Assembly: GCA_905250125.1 (NCBI GenBank)
Contig: CAJNOL010000741.1
Coordinates: forward strand, 42,619-106,618
Source: Rotaria sordida
Lineage: Eukaryota; Rotifera; Eurotatoria; Philodinida; Philodinidae
Direction of reading: 5' to 3'
Length of the DNA: 64,000 bases
Positions 47,004-59,780 of the stretch are shown in pieces (position 1 is the stretch's first letter; each line of letters opens with the position of its first letter). Both the position numbers and the translations under genes were made by a program. Below the pieces are notes generated by a model. That model was not told the origin of the DNA. It saw only the letters and a list, made by a program, of their open reading frames with translations, and searched no databases.

Positions 47004-50000
47004 TACATTATATCTTTAAATAAAATAAATTTTTCATTTATAATATTATATTATAATAAATATCTTTATAAAACGTAATTATTAACAGAATTAATTATTT
47101 GTTTTTCTAGGATAGATTTACTTTTTTTCTTCTGAACATTATAATCATTAAAAAGAAAACATCATATTAATTTTTTCTAATTTAAGAATGAAAGTTACAA
47201 TGAATTATTCAATAAAAAATTTTAAAAAATCCTATGTTTTTTTTTCTCTTTATTGAATTTCAATCGATAAATCAACTAATAAAAAGATTTCTACTCTAAA
47301 TATTTCAATTATGGAAGAAAATAGAATTTAACATAATCTTTGTAAATTGTTTCATGTATCATCTGGTGGTAAGTGACATAAAAAAACAAATAAGAATATT
47401 TATCTATTGAATAGAACATCTTGTTTTATTATTTGAATATGTCATTTATTAAATTAATAATGTTTCTTATCAAGACTTTATCATAAATTAATTAAACACA
47501 AAAAAAAAAAAGAAACAAGAGACTTACCATAAATACATAATATATTTTTTTTGATGGAAAAAAAACCTGTTATAGGTATGAGTAAATAATAAAGAGAAAA
47601 AAAGATTGAAAATAGAAAAAATTCATGCGGTTTTATCATATATGTTCTGTCGACATTATTCTAGAAGAAGACAAAACGTTTAGTAATAGAACATAGCTTT
47701 TTTTTTTATCTTTTGTTCTGTAAAGCGTTTTTTTTCTTTCTCTTATTCATTGGATTAATTATTCTGAACGCGTTTTAGATAACATCCTAATCAAAGTGAG
47801 TATTAATGTTTTCGTTAAAAGGATACCCAACTCATATTTAGTTAATTAATCGTTTCTATAAAGAAACATGAATATCATAATGACTTATATGAGTTCTTCT
47901 TTTTTCTATTTAATACAAGAATAAAAGGACGCTATATCTAATTGTAATTCTCGATCTAGTGACTCGTTATTCTCAAGTATATATTTATTATAATATTTAG
48001 TTCAATAGTCAACTGATTTATTCTTATTTCTTCATGCTGTAATATAAAACGATATTCATTAAGAATGACAGCAGTCAGATAACATGACTAACTTGTAACA
48101 AGGCAACTGTCGACTAATGGCACTTACACATAAGTAACTATATTGGAAAGACCAAGAAAAACATAGAAGATTTACTCTATGCTCTTCGAGCTGTTTCACT
48201 TATGTTAACATACGTTGAATACTATCAATTAGCGTCAACATCTATATATATAAATATATCTAACCATGCCTCTACAACAAATAACAATATGTTAGGCATG
48301 TACTAGAATTAACAAATATTCTCTCGTTTTTTTCTCAAGAGATTTTCTTTAAGATATAATATTATATCTAAAATTATTCGACAATAGTTAATCATTTAGA
48401 ATAGACGAGAAAAATATTTTAAATATTTATATCACTATTTATTAGTCACCTATTTTCTTGAATAAATATTATATGAATTAAATAAATTATTTAAATGAAA
48501 ATAAGAATAAAAATGTTCAATCAATGAATATTGTAATATCAATAAATTTTCTAATCTTCAATCTTCTTTAACTGCTAGAAAATAATTCTTTATTTTTTTT
48601 AGGTTTTTTTTTAAACATAAATAATATAAAATCAATTGATGAGAATAAATATTTATAAATTATTTTTATTTTCAATAGAAGAATCAAATATATTCACAAA
48701 AATCTAATAAAGAGAAAAGAATTTTTTTTTTAAATAAAAATAATAATCAATCATTATATATCAATATTTTAGTTCAGCTATTTATATCTATTGATCATAC
48801 ATCAATTGAATAGGAAATGAATCAAAAATGAATTATAAAGATTTATTACACTTTTCGAAAATGTCTATCAGAAGAAAAAAAACATAGAAAACAAAAAACT
48901 TTTGTTTTTTGTATTTATTCAAAAGATATTCAATTGTTTTTTTTTTCTTAATAGTCAATATCCGTTTTTCAATGAGAACATATTAGAATAAATAGAGATC
49001 AATTGTCAATAGTTGAATCAAAAAGAAAATGTGTGCAACTGAACAATTGAAATAAACTATTTAGTATTGACTTACTAATAATAAATATATGAAGATAGAT
49101 ATATAAATGTTGATTTGGTCAATATCATCTGTTGTTATTTGTCTTCAATCTGATAAATATCTTTGTCAGTAGTTATAAAAATATTTCAGTTAATTTTAAT
49201 GAATATGTTATTCAACTTTATATTTGACATATTCATTAAATCCAAAAAGAAAATAATTATCGACGAACTTTTTGCATATGAACTTCATTCAATTTTCAAT
49301 CTAAAAATAAATTAATCATAAAAGAATTTTGAATGATATTCAATATGAAATTAACAAAAAAAAAATTTTTTCTTCTTCACATTCAATTTATCAATTAAAT
49401 TAACAATGACTTAAGAATTTTTTTTTTTTCTTTATTATCAAACCTGTCACATTTGATATTAATACTTGTTTAGACTTTAACACTTAGAATGACACTTGAC
49501 AAAAAATGAATATCTTCCTATTTTCTAAACATAAAATTTTACTAAAAAGTTTCTTCTATTTTTTTTTTTTCATTCGATTTATTTAAATAAATTTTTATAA
49601 AAATGTATTCTGATTATTCCAAATACAACATAATTATTATTTAGAGTTATATTTCAAAACATATATTCTATTTATATCAAATATTGACTATTGATTATTT
49701 GATATATAATTATACAAACTAGTGTACTCGAATCGATCAGACAAGCGGAAAAAATGATTAGTGTTACCTTGTTGTTTATTGTCATCAAAGGAACAAAAGA
49801 CCTTCTTTAAATTAGGCATGATAATAATAGAAAAATGATAATGAGAACAGCTGCCTTCGATTTCCTTGGAGTTATTAGCAAAAAAAAAATATATTATGTA
49901 TCTATAATTAGGATACTTAAACTAGAAAGATGAAATATTTCTTTTCTTTAAATATAATACTTATGAAATTTATCAAATCTTAAAATAATATCTAAAAATA

Positions 50001-50308
50001 TAATAAGATTTGAATAAATAATTTATATTCGAACAGTATGTAAAAAAAACAAAAAAAAAAAAGAAAAGTTAGATGATTTGTTCTCGAAGGCTTAAGGGAT
50101 TTGCGAGGAAAAGAAAAAAGAAAACAAATGAGCTCGACAGATTAAAAAAAAAGACTCATACTCATAACTCGTGCATCTATTATATGATCTATTATTTCGT
50201 CATGCCATATTGATAAGATCAAATTTATTTATTAATAATGACATTCATTTGTGTAATAAAAAAAGAAAAAAAACATCTTTATTAAAGTATATAGCTTTAA
50301 ATTTCTTA

Positions 50309-50330
50309 ATATATATATATATATATATAT
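50309..50330. repeat. (AT)n microsatellite
   Basis: About eleven AT units in the gene-poor interval. Confidence 0.75.
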
Positions 50331-50678
50331 CGTTTTACATTGAACTTTACGAAAATGTCATTCGCCATAGTCAATTACTTTATTGAATATTCTTATTCTC
50401 ATCTTATATTATTTTTAACATGACTAAGATATAAACAAGCACTCTACATAATAAACAATTTATGTATTATTTATAAAATACTTTGATTTATTGAAATGAT
50501 TCCTAGAAGAGTTCATCTGAAAAATAATAAAAGCAAAAGATGATACTATTTGAGTTTTCTCTTTATGTAAAAGTGCTTTTCATTAATATTTAACGAATAA
50601 ATCTCAATAGGAATCATGCTTTTATTACTAATACCATTTCCGATCGATTACCCAGACGTTATTTACTCATTTTGTTTT

Positions 50679-50694
50679 CTCTCTCTCTCTCTCT
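50679..50694. repeat. (CT)n microsatellite
   Basis: About eight CT units followed by a pyrimidine-rich tail. Confidence 0.75.
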
Positions 50695-51460
50695 TTTCTC
50701 TGCTTTTCTTTTTCCACAAAGCAAAACATGTTAAATATAGACATATATCAACATGATTGAAAACAAAGATTCTTCTAAAGAAAAAAAAACCTAAAATTAC
50801 TCAGCATATATATATATATCGATAAAGCTACTAATTATTACTAAGATTTAACGCCGGAACAATAATCAATTCTACAGAGCTATTAACAACTAAACCAAAA
50901 TTATTATCGTTAACGACAACAAAGATAATGATCTTGTTGACAAAAAAAAAACGTTTTTATTCTCGAATGATGCATCTTATTATTATTGATGAATATAGAT
51001 CATCATCAAAAAAAAAAAAACAGAAAAGACATCTACTCATTTTAAAAATTCATCTGAAAACAAACATTATCATTGAAAGATTTTCCGTGTTTTTTTTTTC
51101 TCAGAGAAAATAAAACTAAAAGTAAAATATTGATTATAAACAATTAAACTAATTGCTGTTGTTCGATTTATGATTGACCTTGAAGAATAATATCAATTAG
51201 AAGTCAACATAACCAATTGAATTATTTAATCAATATAAAATAATTTATACTTAAATATCTATTTAGAAGAATTTATCAAAGAGTAAAAGAACATTTTCAT
51301 TATTGAAAACGTTATCTATTATGTAAGCTTCACTAAACAATTCGATTTAAAACAAAATCTAACATATTGTCAATCTATACGAAAATAATAATGTGTTTAT
51401 TCATGCACGATAGTCAATAATAAGAATAATAATCTACATTCGATATAATTTAATTATTAA

Positions 51461-51933
51461 CTCTTTCGCGACGATTCGATTTTCATAGAAAGTGACGAGT
51501 GATTCAGAATAAATGGTCACACTTTGCATCTTACATTTTAATCTCTAAATATGTTTTATTAGAAAACAAAATATATCATAAGATGCAGCGTGAAAAGTTC
51601 TACAATCTATATAGTAAAGCTTATTTTATTTGTGTAATTTTTGTTTTCAAAAAAAAAAAAAAACAAAACAGTGTGCGACCAATTTTTGAGGTTACGAAAA
51701 TTGATTGCACAGAATTTTACTTTTTTTAGAAACAAAAAGTACACAAATAAAATAAGCTTTACTATATAGATTGTAGAGCTTTTCACACTGCATCTTATGA
51801 TATATTTTGTTTTCTAATAAAACATATTTAGAGATTAAAATGTAAGATGCAAAGTGTGACCATTTATTCTAGTTCATCCATTAACTTTAAAATATAGTGT
51901 GGTCCATCGGTGAATCACATCGCCACGAAAGGG
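51461..51933. mobile_element. piggyBac-like foldback MITE, 473 bp, TTAA flanks
   Basis: TTAA stands at both borders (51457-51460 and 51934-51937), the strict piggyBac target. The right end read inward is CCCTTTCGTGGCGAT and the left is CTCTTTCGCGACGAT. The interior is a long inverted repeat with TGGTCACACTTTGCATCTTA against TAAGATGCAAAGTGTGACCA, and a GCAGCGTGAAAAGTTCTACA module mirrored on the other side. The arms meet near 51,650-51,720. No transposase is encoded. A related end is found at 63,733-63,772. Confidence 0.8.
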
Positions 51934-51937
51934 TTAA

Positions 51938-52224
51938 TCAAAGATTTTTATATTAACCTTAGTAAATGGTCAATTTTTGAAATATTTAATAGAATTCTAA
52001 GGAACATTATTATTTATTCATATTTATTTTATTCGAACCTATTTATTATGGATTTTTATTTCAATCAAGGTTTTTTTTTTTTATAAAAAGAATAAGACAA
52101 AAAAAAATCATAGTCAATAAATCAACAATGTCGACTCAATTTAAAAAATATATATATATAAAATATTTCGATTTTCGAATAACTTTTTCGATTAATTCAA
52201 ATCGATTTATCATTAATTATTAGC
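51938..52224. other. Spacer between two transposons
   Basis: AT-rich, no gene or further repeat seen. Confidence 0.4.
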
Positions 52225-53010
52225 AGTCATGACCGATTTCGACCTTGCTAAAGGGTCTCATTAGATGACTTTAGATGTTCGGACTTGTTATCATATATAA
52301 TACTTAGGGTTGACCAAAAGTTCTAAGTCCAGTGTTTAATGGACCTTGTCGGATAAGATAACCTATTAAAAAATGATAAACCAAATATACCATGTTGTAG
52401 AGCTTTTTGAGGCGCGTCGAATGATATTTAGTAAATCCTGTTTTCATAAGACTTTGAAGGAAGTAGGGTTAGTTTATTGATGAACGACTACATATCCACA
52501 CCCAAGTATGATAAATGACTGAAGATTGTGGTCCTTGATATTAGTGGAAAGTATTTGTAAGATATTAATAGAGTTCTTGATGAGCTACAACCTCATTGAC
52601 GTACCATCTCCTGTCATCTTGTGGGTGTGTAGTCGTCTATCAGTAAATTGACTCTAGTTCCTTCAAAGTCTTATGAAAATAGAATTTACTATATACCATT
52701 CGACGTGCCTCAAAAAGCTCTACAACATGGTCTATTCGATTTTTCATTTCTGAATAGGTCACCTTATCCGACAAAGTCCTTTAAACACCGAGGTTAGAAC
52801 TTTTGGTCAATCCTAAGTAATAACAACAAGTATCTTTTTATTCTAACTAGAACAAAATCTAATAGAATATGAGTGTTATATATAACTATAATTAATTTAT
52901 ATAGTGACTACTTGATTTATTTAATTTTTATCTATTAACAGTCATGACACGTCCGGACATCTAAAGTCATCTGATGAGACTCTTTAGCAAGGTCGAAACT
53001 GGTCATGACT
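52225..53010. mobile_element. Outer foldback element split by a nested MITE
   Basis: The ends are AGTCATGACCGATTTCGACC and the inverted GGTCGAAACTGGTCATGACT. The inverted match runs for about 60 bp on each side, including AGATGACTTTAGATGTTCGG with CCGGACATCTAAAGTCATCT. A second element (52303-52817) lies between the two arms. Without it the outer element would be only about 270 bp. There is no coding capacity; superfamily unknown. Confidence 0.7.
52303..52817. mobile_element. Inner TA-flanked foldback MITE, 515 bp
   Basis: Ends CTTAGGGTTGACCAAAAGT and inverted ACTTTTGGTCAATCCTAAG, each next to TA (52301-52302 and 52818-52819). The arms remain inverted copies inward: TTTTCATAAGACTTTGAAGG with CCTTCAAAGTCTTATGAAAA, and TGTTGTAGAGCTTTTTGAGG with CCTCAAAAAGCTCTACAACA. 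Its ends match those of the intronic element at 24492, so both belong to one family. It is nested in the element at 52225-53010 and is therefore the younger insertion. Confidence 0.8.
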
Positions 53011-56000
53011 TCTATTAAAATATGTTAGAACTTGAATATATTTTATCATAAATTATATTTAACAGAAATATTTCAATAGACAATCTAACAATGATCAACA
53101 ATCAAAAAATAAGTTTGTAAATACATATTCAATGATCATTCTCATTAAAATTTTATCATAACAAATCAAATATTTATTTACACTTACTTCTAATATGATT
53201 TGAGCAGGTTGTTTCCTTTTACAATTTTTTCGGTTGGTCGTCAATGCTAACAAGTTATCGAAGCTTGTTGTTATTTTCATTTGGAAATTTTATTCTCAAG
53301 AAGAATTATCAAACATGAAAATGATTGATAGTTATCTATAAATGATCTTTATAATAAAGTTCAAAGAAAAGTTTTTCACTTTGAATATTTTCTAAATTGA
53401 ATTCTATTTGAATCATCCAATATAATTGAAAAAAAATAAATCTCTAGAGAATGATATATATTCCAGGTGTTTATTCATGTCATTCCGTGAGGCATCATCA
53501 ATCTTTTCTAAGAGAGAATACTTCCTTTTTCTGTCATTTTGAATCTAAATACCATATTTGTACTCTACCGAAGATTGATGTATCTCATTTAATAAACATT
53601 ATAAACACGTGGAGGACATTTTATTGTCAGGGGATTTGTTTCCTTCTATTATATTCGATCATTGAAAAAGAATTCTATTAGCTGAAAAAGTTAGATATTC
53701 GTTTATTGAGAAATTCTTTTCTTGTCAAAATAAAAATAATATTCATCTATAAAAAAATTCTTCTTCAAAATAAAATTCTCAATTAATATGACTATTTCAA
53801 TTCTTCTTATCGTAAGACAACACCAGATAAATGTTGGGAAAAAAAACTCTATTTAAATATATTGTTATACAAATCTTTTTTTATTGTTTCAATTTGTTCA
53901 AATATTTTTGCATCATCATACTATATTAATAAATTATTTCGACATTCATTCATTGAACTCTTTTACTTCAAATAACAATCTAAATTAGCAATTGTCAAAT
54001 AAATTATTCTAATAAAATTAAATCTTAAAAACCTGGATTTTTTAAGGCGAAAAAAAAACAAGATTGATTTCTAGTGATTGAAATCATAATAACACATTAA
54101 CAATATGAAAAACAACAAGAAGTTATTAGAAATAATCAGCAGATAATGAAAAACATAAGAAATCTTTCGAAGTCATCAGTAATAAGCTAATGTGTGTAAC
54201 TAATGATTTTTCCTATTGATTGTCATTACTCTTGATTGATATTCATTTATTGTTGTTTTTTTTCTTTATTTCGAAGAATTTCCAACGATGTTTATTTATT
54301 TTTACTTTAATATATGATTACTAAATCCCTAAAAATTATTCGAAATCAATTAATCAATTTGTTATCTCTTCATATCATTCACATTGACTAGACTTTAACA
54401 AAAAAAGGAAAAACACGATAATTAGTCTCGAAAAAATAAAATATTTGCAATAAAAAAAAACAGTTCAAATAAAATTTCTAATTGACTGAAGAAGATTTTA
54501 ATAAATAATTCGTTGGTTTCCTAATGATATTGGAAATAAATCATATGTTATAGTTTTATGAAGGAGATAATTTTTGTTTTAATTTATGATTGATTATGAT
54601 GCAAGTCTAACAAGTGATCAATCGTTTATTAAGTCGAGACAATTAGAATAATCTAGACTTTAATAACCAATTGATACCTCCTATAAGAGTTTCATTCCTT
54701 AGCTTATTAATTACAATATATTTTCATTTTAATGGGATATTTTTCGATTCAATGTCATGCTTAATTTCACGAACATAACGAAAATTTTACTTCCAAATTC
54801 TATCTTGAAATTTTTCATAGAGACAAATATTAAAGATAATAGTTTATTGTCAATGTTTGAGAACTATTCCGTATTCTTATCCTAAGTTGTGAATATAGTA
54901 ACAGCCTGTCTTTCATATTGATGATATAGATCGACAAATTTAATGTTTCTTTTTTCATGATTAGAAGTTAATCAAAAGACTTAACACTTTAACAATAGAA
55001 TATTCTCATTCTAATAGTTTGTTTGAGTAAGCATGGCATTTACTTAATAGATTATATCAATACACACTATCTTCATATGAATAAGCTAGGAAAGTGAACT
55101 CTTTTTGAATGTATTCGTAGATGATTAGGATCTGTGTAGTGTAGGTTGTCTAGGATGAAAAAAACAATAAATCTCTTGTAGAATTTAGTTTGTTATCTAT
55201 TGTTTAAATTGAGTGTTGAAAGTAAATCTAGCTGGTGGTATGTCAGTGATTTTGTTCGGTCATCGATAGATTTTATCAAAGAAGACAAATATCTATCGTT
55301 ATATGATAAAACTGATTTGTTTTTAAATTCTAAATCTTGTTTTTTTTTGTTATTAAGAATATTTTCATTTGTTAGAAGAAAAAAAAAAGGACATTGAAGA
55401 ATAATTTTTACAAAATATCATATCAATATTGTTATGTTTTTTTTGTCATTAAGATAGTTTCAATCAACAACATATCAATAGTAAATCATAACAATTTAAA
55501 TATCGTTTTGAAACATTTTAATAAACAAATTACTTAGGAAAAGAAAATCCAAAAATAGACATAATCAATATAGAAATAGATCATCTTTTGAAATATTTAA
55601 TCAACTCATCAAAGAAATATTCAATTTAAGTATCGTCTGATTGTCTTTTATTTTATTTATAAATATTAATAGATTTTGTTTAACTTCCAAATAATCATAG
55701 TAAAACAATAACAATATTTAATTAGAAATCAATCTGATATCTATTTTACATAGACAATATTCGAAAAATTTCGTTTTTTTTTTCTAAATATTCTTTATAG
55801 AAATGAATATATAAACAATGTCATAGAATTTACTTGTTTTTATAGATCTTTCGATAGTGAAATTTCACTGATAACTATATTTATATATGATTTAATTAAA
55901 TTAATATTCATTGGAGAAAACCTCATATAAAAAAAAATGCTGTTTTCATCGTTTAACGATTAATATGAAAAGATAAAATGACGAATCAAACAAAAATGAA

Positions 56001-56358
56001 GTCACATATTCGTTAGTTTAATCAATCAAAATAAAAATATACTTTTTATTAAATTTTCAATAAATAAGACAAATAATTAATTCGATTAATATATTTCTTT
56101 TTGTTGATATAGTTCAATAGATAAATTTTTTTTCTGTTTTTTGTAAAGATATTTTGATAATCTTCAATATAATTTTATTTATCAACAAATATCAACAATT
56201 CGAATTATATTTGTCCTTGTAAAACTAAATGCAAATAAAATCATTTATTGACGTAGCTTAAAGGAATAATGTTTGAGAGTTATTAAAAATAAATATACGT
56301 TTGTTATTCTATTTATTCTTATCGATATAGAAAGCACGTGATTGTATAATAGTAACAG
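53011..56358. other. Gene-poor AT-rich desert
   Basis: No credible coding frame, RNA gene or transposon end. The 5' flank of the phosphatase gene lies at the end of this interval. Confidence 0.5.
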
Positions 56359-56439
56359 ATGCTCGTTTATGATAAGAAACGAAAAAGAAAAAAAGAAAAG
56401 AAAAATTATAAACTAGGACAAATATATGAGTTAAGTTAC

Positions 56440-58401
56440 ATGTCAACAATAATCGATAATTTTCTTTATTTGGGTTCAATAGAAGACGCATGTACACCAT
56501 CGTTATTAAATGAATTAAATATAACACATATAATTAATTTAAGTTTAACAAGAATTATTCTTGATAAATCATATGAAATTCTTCATATACCATTACATGA
56601 TACACTTGATGAATATATTATTGATCATTTTCAACAAGCAAATCAATTTATTGAAAAATGTCAAGATAAAAATGGACGATGTCTCGTTTTTTGTAAACAT
56701 GGAAGATCAAGATCAGTTGCAAGTCTGTTTTATCGATTTTTTTTAAAAAACTATTACGAATATATCTAGCAGAAAAGAAAGAATATTTATCCTCATAGAT
56801 AACACTTATTGAAATATACGAAGATATTTAATATAGAATCAGCGTTGAAACCGATCCAGCCGGACCAGTTTAGAAAGTCAACCGAGCCGGTAAATACCGG
56901 AAATTTACCGGTTTAAGTTTAAAAAATATTATCTTTACTTAGCTCTTATTCGGTAAGAAGAACTATGTATTTTTCTATGAAGTAGAACAAATTCTCCATC
57001 ATTATACATATATATCCAGAAAGTCTTTCGATAGTGCCAATATTAAAAATTTTGTTCGGTTTATAATCGATATTTATCGCGATGATTGTAATACTATGAT
57101 AGACATGAAGACCATTAGGCATATGTTTTATCAGTTCTGAAATAGACCAGACAGTACTATATAAATCAGTTAGGAAAATCTTAATATCCTTTTGAAAAAA
57201 TGATGATGCTTCATGATTATAAAGATTATGCATATCTTTTCTAAAAGTTTCATAAAAAGTCAAATAATATTTTCTCAAGTACGAATATTGAAATTTTCTA
57301 CGATATGCTTATAAAAAAAACTATTCCTAGGTTGATTCCAGTTTTCTATACTTATGATATGAGGATCTAAATCATATTGTTCCAACCGTGTTATTTAAAT
57401 ATTAGATAACTCAATTTACAACTAGAAATAACTTTATCAATTTCTACCGTACTTTCCAATCTTTGGAACCATTTTAACGCGATAAGCTAGACCGGAATTT
57501 CACCGGTTCAGAAATGATTAACAACCGGTCGGACCGGATCGTTTTATCATTTTCTTACTGGTTCCAACCCTGTATAGAATTCATTGATAATTAACAGTTT
57601 TTTAAAATTGACTTAAGAAAGTTTAGTTAAATCGGAGAATGTCAACCAATTACTGAATTATTATAGGAGATTTATTAAAATAAATTAAATATCTAACACC
57701 TCAGTTAACTCTATTATCTGTATATAACTATTATTAGAATAAATCAAATTTCAATAATATTCTATAATTGTCTTCTTCTCTTTATATGGTTTAATGTGAC
57801 GCTTGAAATCGTGTTTGTCTTCCAATATGGTAGAAAAATTGTTTAATAAAGAACTCTTCTTTGTCTTACCTTTAAGTCCTAGACGAGACATAACTTTTTG
57901 CTATGTTATTAAAAAATGTCTATCAAAAAAAGAAAATTATTAATTAGAAACTCGAGACTATTCATTGGAAAATAATACTTTTTATTTGATGTCAATAGTT
58001 AATCTTTTTCTTTCGAGCAACTGTTAAATAGTAAGATTGATGACGTGCCAACGTTGTCTTACTGACCTTCTCTTTTGTCAGTGATAATAAATGATATATT
58101 GAAGATGGATGGGTTAATTCTCAACTAATCGAATATTATAAAATGAAAAAACAAGATTAGAAAGTTAATATCAAATTAAAATTTGTTGAATAATAAAATT
58201 TAATAAAATAAATTTTATTTTATTTTTTATTTAGTTGTAATTGCTTATTTAATTGCTCATCATGGTCATTCATTATCATCAGCTTATTTATTTTTATCAA
58301 ATATTCGTCGAACAATATCACCAAATCAAAATTATCTTAATCAACTAAATAAGTATTCTTCTCAAATGGAACAAATTCGTTCTCCAGTTATTTATTCATG
58401 A
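56440..58401 (+). CDS. Atypical dual-specificity phosphatase (149 aa)
   Basis: Two exons (plus): 56440-56722 and 58235-58401, joined in phase; total 450 nt. An upstream in-frame ATG at 56359 would add 27 mostly Lys-rich residues. I prefer 56440 because MSTIIDNFLYLGS matches the usual start of the DUSP fold. Asp54 in IPLHDTLDE fits the general acid, 31 residues before the catalytic Cys85. The signature is VFCKHGRSRSVA, a correct C-x5-R, but Phe replaces the usual His before Cys. The second exon supplies the helices IVIAYLIAHHGHSLSSAYLF and RRTISPNQNYLNQL that complete the domain. Without it the first exon alone would end prematurely. Small single-domain DUSPs act on phosphotyrosine/threonine or other phosphates in the cytosol; the substrate is unknown. 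The 1.5-kb intron contains a hAT MITE. The 3' end faces eIF3g tail to tail, 145 bp away. Confidence 0.82.
56840..57572. mobile_element. hAT-type MITE in the phosphatase intron, 733 bp
   Basis: The left end is CAGCGTTGAAACCGAT and the right end, read inward, CAGGGTTGGAACCAGT. Exact 8-bp direct repeats TATAGAAT flank it (56832-56839 and 57573-57580), as expected for hAT insertion. Multiple CCGG-containing motifs sit within about 85 bp of each end (such as TACCGGAAATTTACCGG and AACCGGTCGGACCGGATCG). They resemble subterminal binding repeats. A 110-codon minus-strand frame inside (56946-57278) lacks an ATG start and matches nothing I know. It lies wholly inside the intron, so it should not change the protein. 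Confidence 0.85.
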
Positions 58402-58546
58402 AAAAAACATCTTCAATCAATATGAAAAATAATGTTGAGAGAACCAAAAAAACAACAACCCAATCAATTGATTTTATTTATTGATTTTGTGGTTTACTAA
58501 AATTAAAAAATGGATAAATTTAAGAATAAAAAATGTTGGAAATAAT

Positions 58547-59780
58547 TTACTTAGCCCATTCAACTTTCAAAATAAGATGATCATAACCAAATCCCGAAAC
58601 ACATTCAATTGCTTTTTGTGCATCTTTCTTTTCATTAAATGTTATAAAAGCAAAACCTTTTGATGTATTATTTGTTTTATCTTTTGCTAAAAATACTCGA
58701 CTAACAGAACCAAATGGTGTAAATAAATCACGTAAATCTTGTTCTTGAGTTTCTTCAGGTAAATTTGTTACTCGAACAGTTGCTTCATCTATATTTACCA
58801 AAATAATAAGATTTATTTTATTAAGAAACACAAAAGAAAAAAACAAACCTTGTTTTCTCATATCACTCGGTCTACCAGCATAAGAACCACCACGTGATGA
58901 TCCTCCACGATCACCAGGATAAGCAGTACCTGTACCACCACGACGTGCTGATTGAGAAACCCATTTACCAGTTGATGCTTCACCAGTTGTTCCCATTGAT
59001 GAAGTTTGACCTTGTGATGCTGTAGTATTAACTGCTGTTGTTACATTATCACCTAAATATATATTTTTTTTTATATAAAATAATTAGATTAAAATTGAAT
59101 TAAATACTTGGTTTATCTGTTGATTGATCCATAAATGATTGAAGATTATCTTTATATGGACATTTTGTTGTCCAATGTTCACCTTTACATAAACGACATT
59201 GAACTTTTCGTAATGTTGATACAGCATCTTTAATAAGTTTTTCTTCATCTTGTTTATCATCCTTAATAATATAAAAATAAATTTAAATGAAATTTATTTT
59301 TAAATTAAAAAACAATCAAACTTCTTTATTTGAAATAAATTGCATTGTTATTTCATCATCAACTTTAGTTGTTGCTGTATTTATACCAGATGGATCACTT
59401 GCTGCATTTCCAAATTTTTTCCATTTCTACATTTCAATCCAATCAATATATATCAATAGATTTTTATTTCCTTTTTCTTACTTTTCGTTCAGCAACAATT
59501 GGTAAAACTTTTAATTTTTGATTTCGATAAGTTTTTGTTGTCTAAGAAAAATAAAAATTTTTATCTTGAAAAAAACTTCAAATGTGGTAAATACTTTATA
59601 AATAATTCCATTTTCTTCTCGATATTCTACACGAATCGTTTTTCCATCATTTGTTTCGTGAACTTCATTAGCTGGAACTAAACAAATTCAAATAAATAAT
59701 AATAAAAATAGAAATTAAATCAAATATAACAAACTTCGTTCATGTTCAACTTGATGATGCCAATCGCGTTTTGTTGTCAT
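58547..59780 (-). CDS. EIF3G: Translation initiation factor eIF3 subunit G (297 aa)
   Basis: Seven exons (minus): 59780-59735, 59677-59595, 59541-59482, 59426-59322, 59261-59108, 59052-58849, 58788-58547; total 894 nt. The ATG at 59780 gives MTTKRDWHHQVEHE. The N-terminal part carries KKWKKFGNAASDPSGINTAT, a strongly conserved eIF3g block that contacts eIF3i. A CCHC zinc knuckle CRLCKGEHWTTKCPYKD follows. A Gly/Ser/Arg-rich linker then leads to a C-terminal RRM with RNP2 VRVTNLPEE and RNP1 KGFAFITF, ending in YDHLILKVEWAK exactly as in the family. The subunit joins the eIF3 core in 40S recruitment, scanning and re-initiation. The length is close to the human protein (320). The N-terminal acidic stretch of human eIF3g is shortened. 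Confident. Confidence 0.96.

Larger units (their letters stand above)
47004..51456. other. Gene-poor AT-rich desert
   Basis: More than 4 kb of very AT-rich DNA upstream of the GPCR. Open frames are short and low in complexity. A pure (AT)n tract lies at about 50309-50330 and a (CT)n tract at about 50679-50694. No tRNA, hairpin-rich RNA or transposon end was found. Confidence 0.5.

Noticed and set aside
56946-57278. 110-codon minus-strand frame inside the hAT MITE
   Set aside because: It starts at TTG and I saw no transposase motif. Could be a fragment of the parent transposon's gene, but not supportable.
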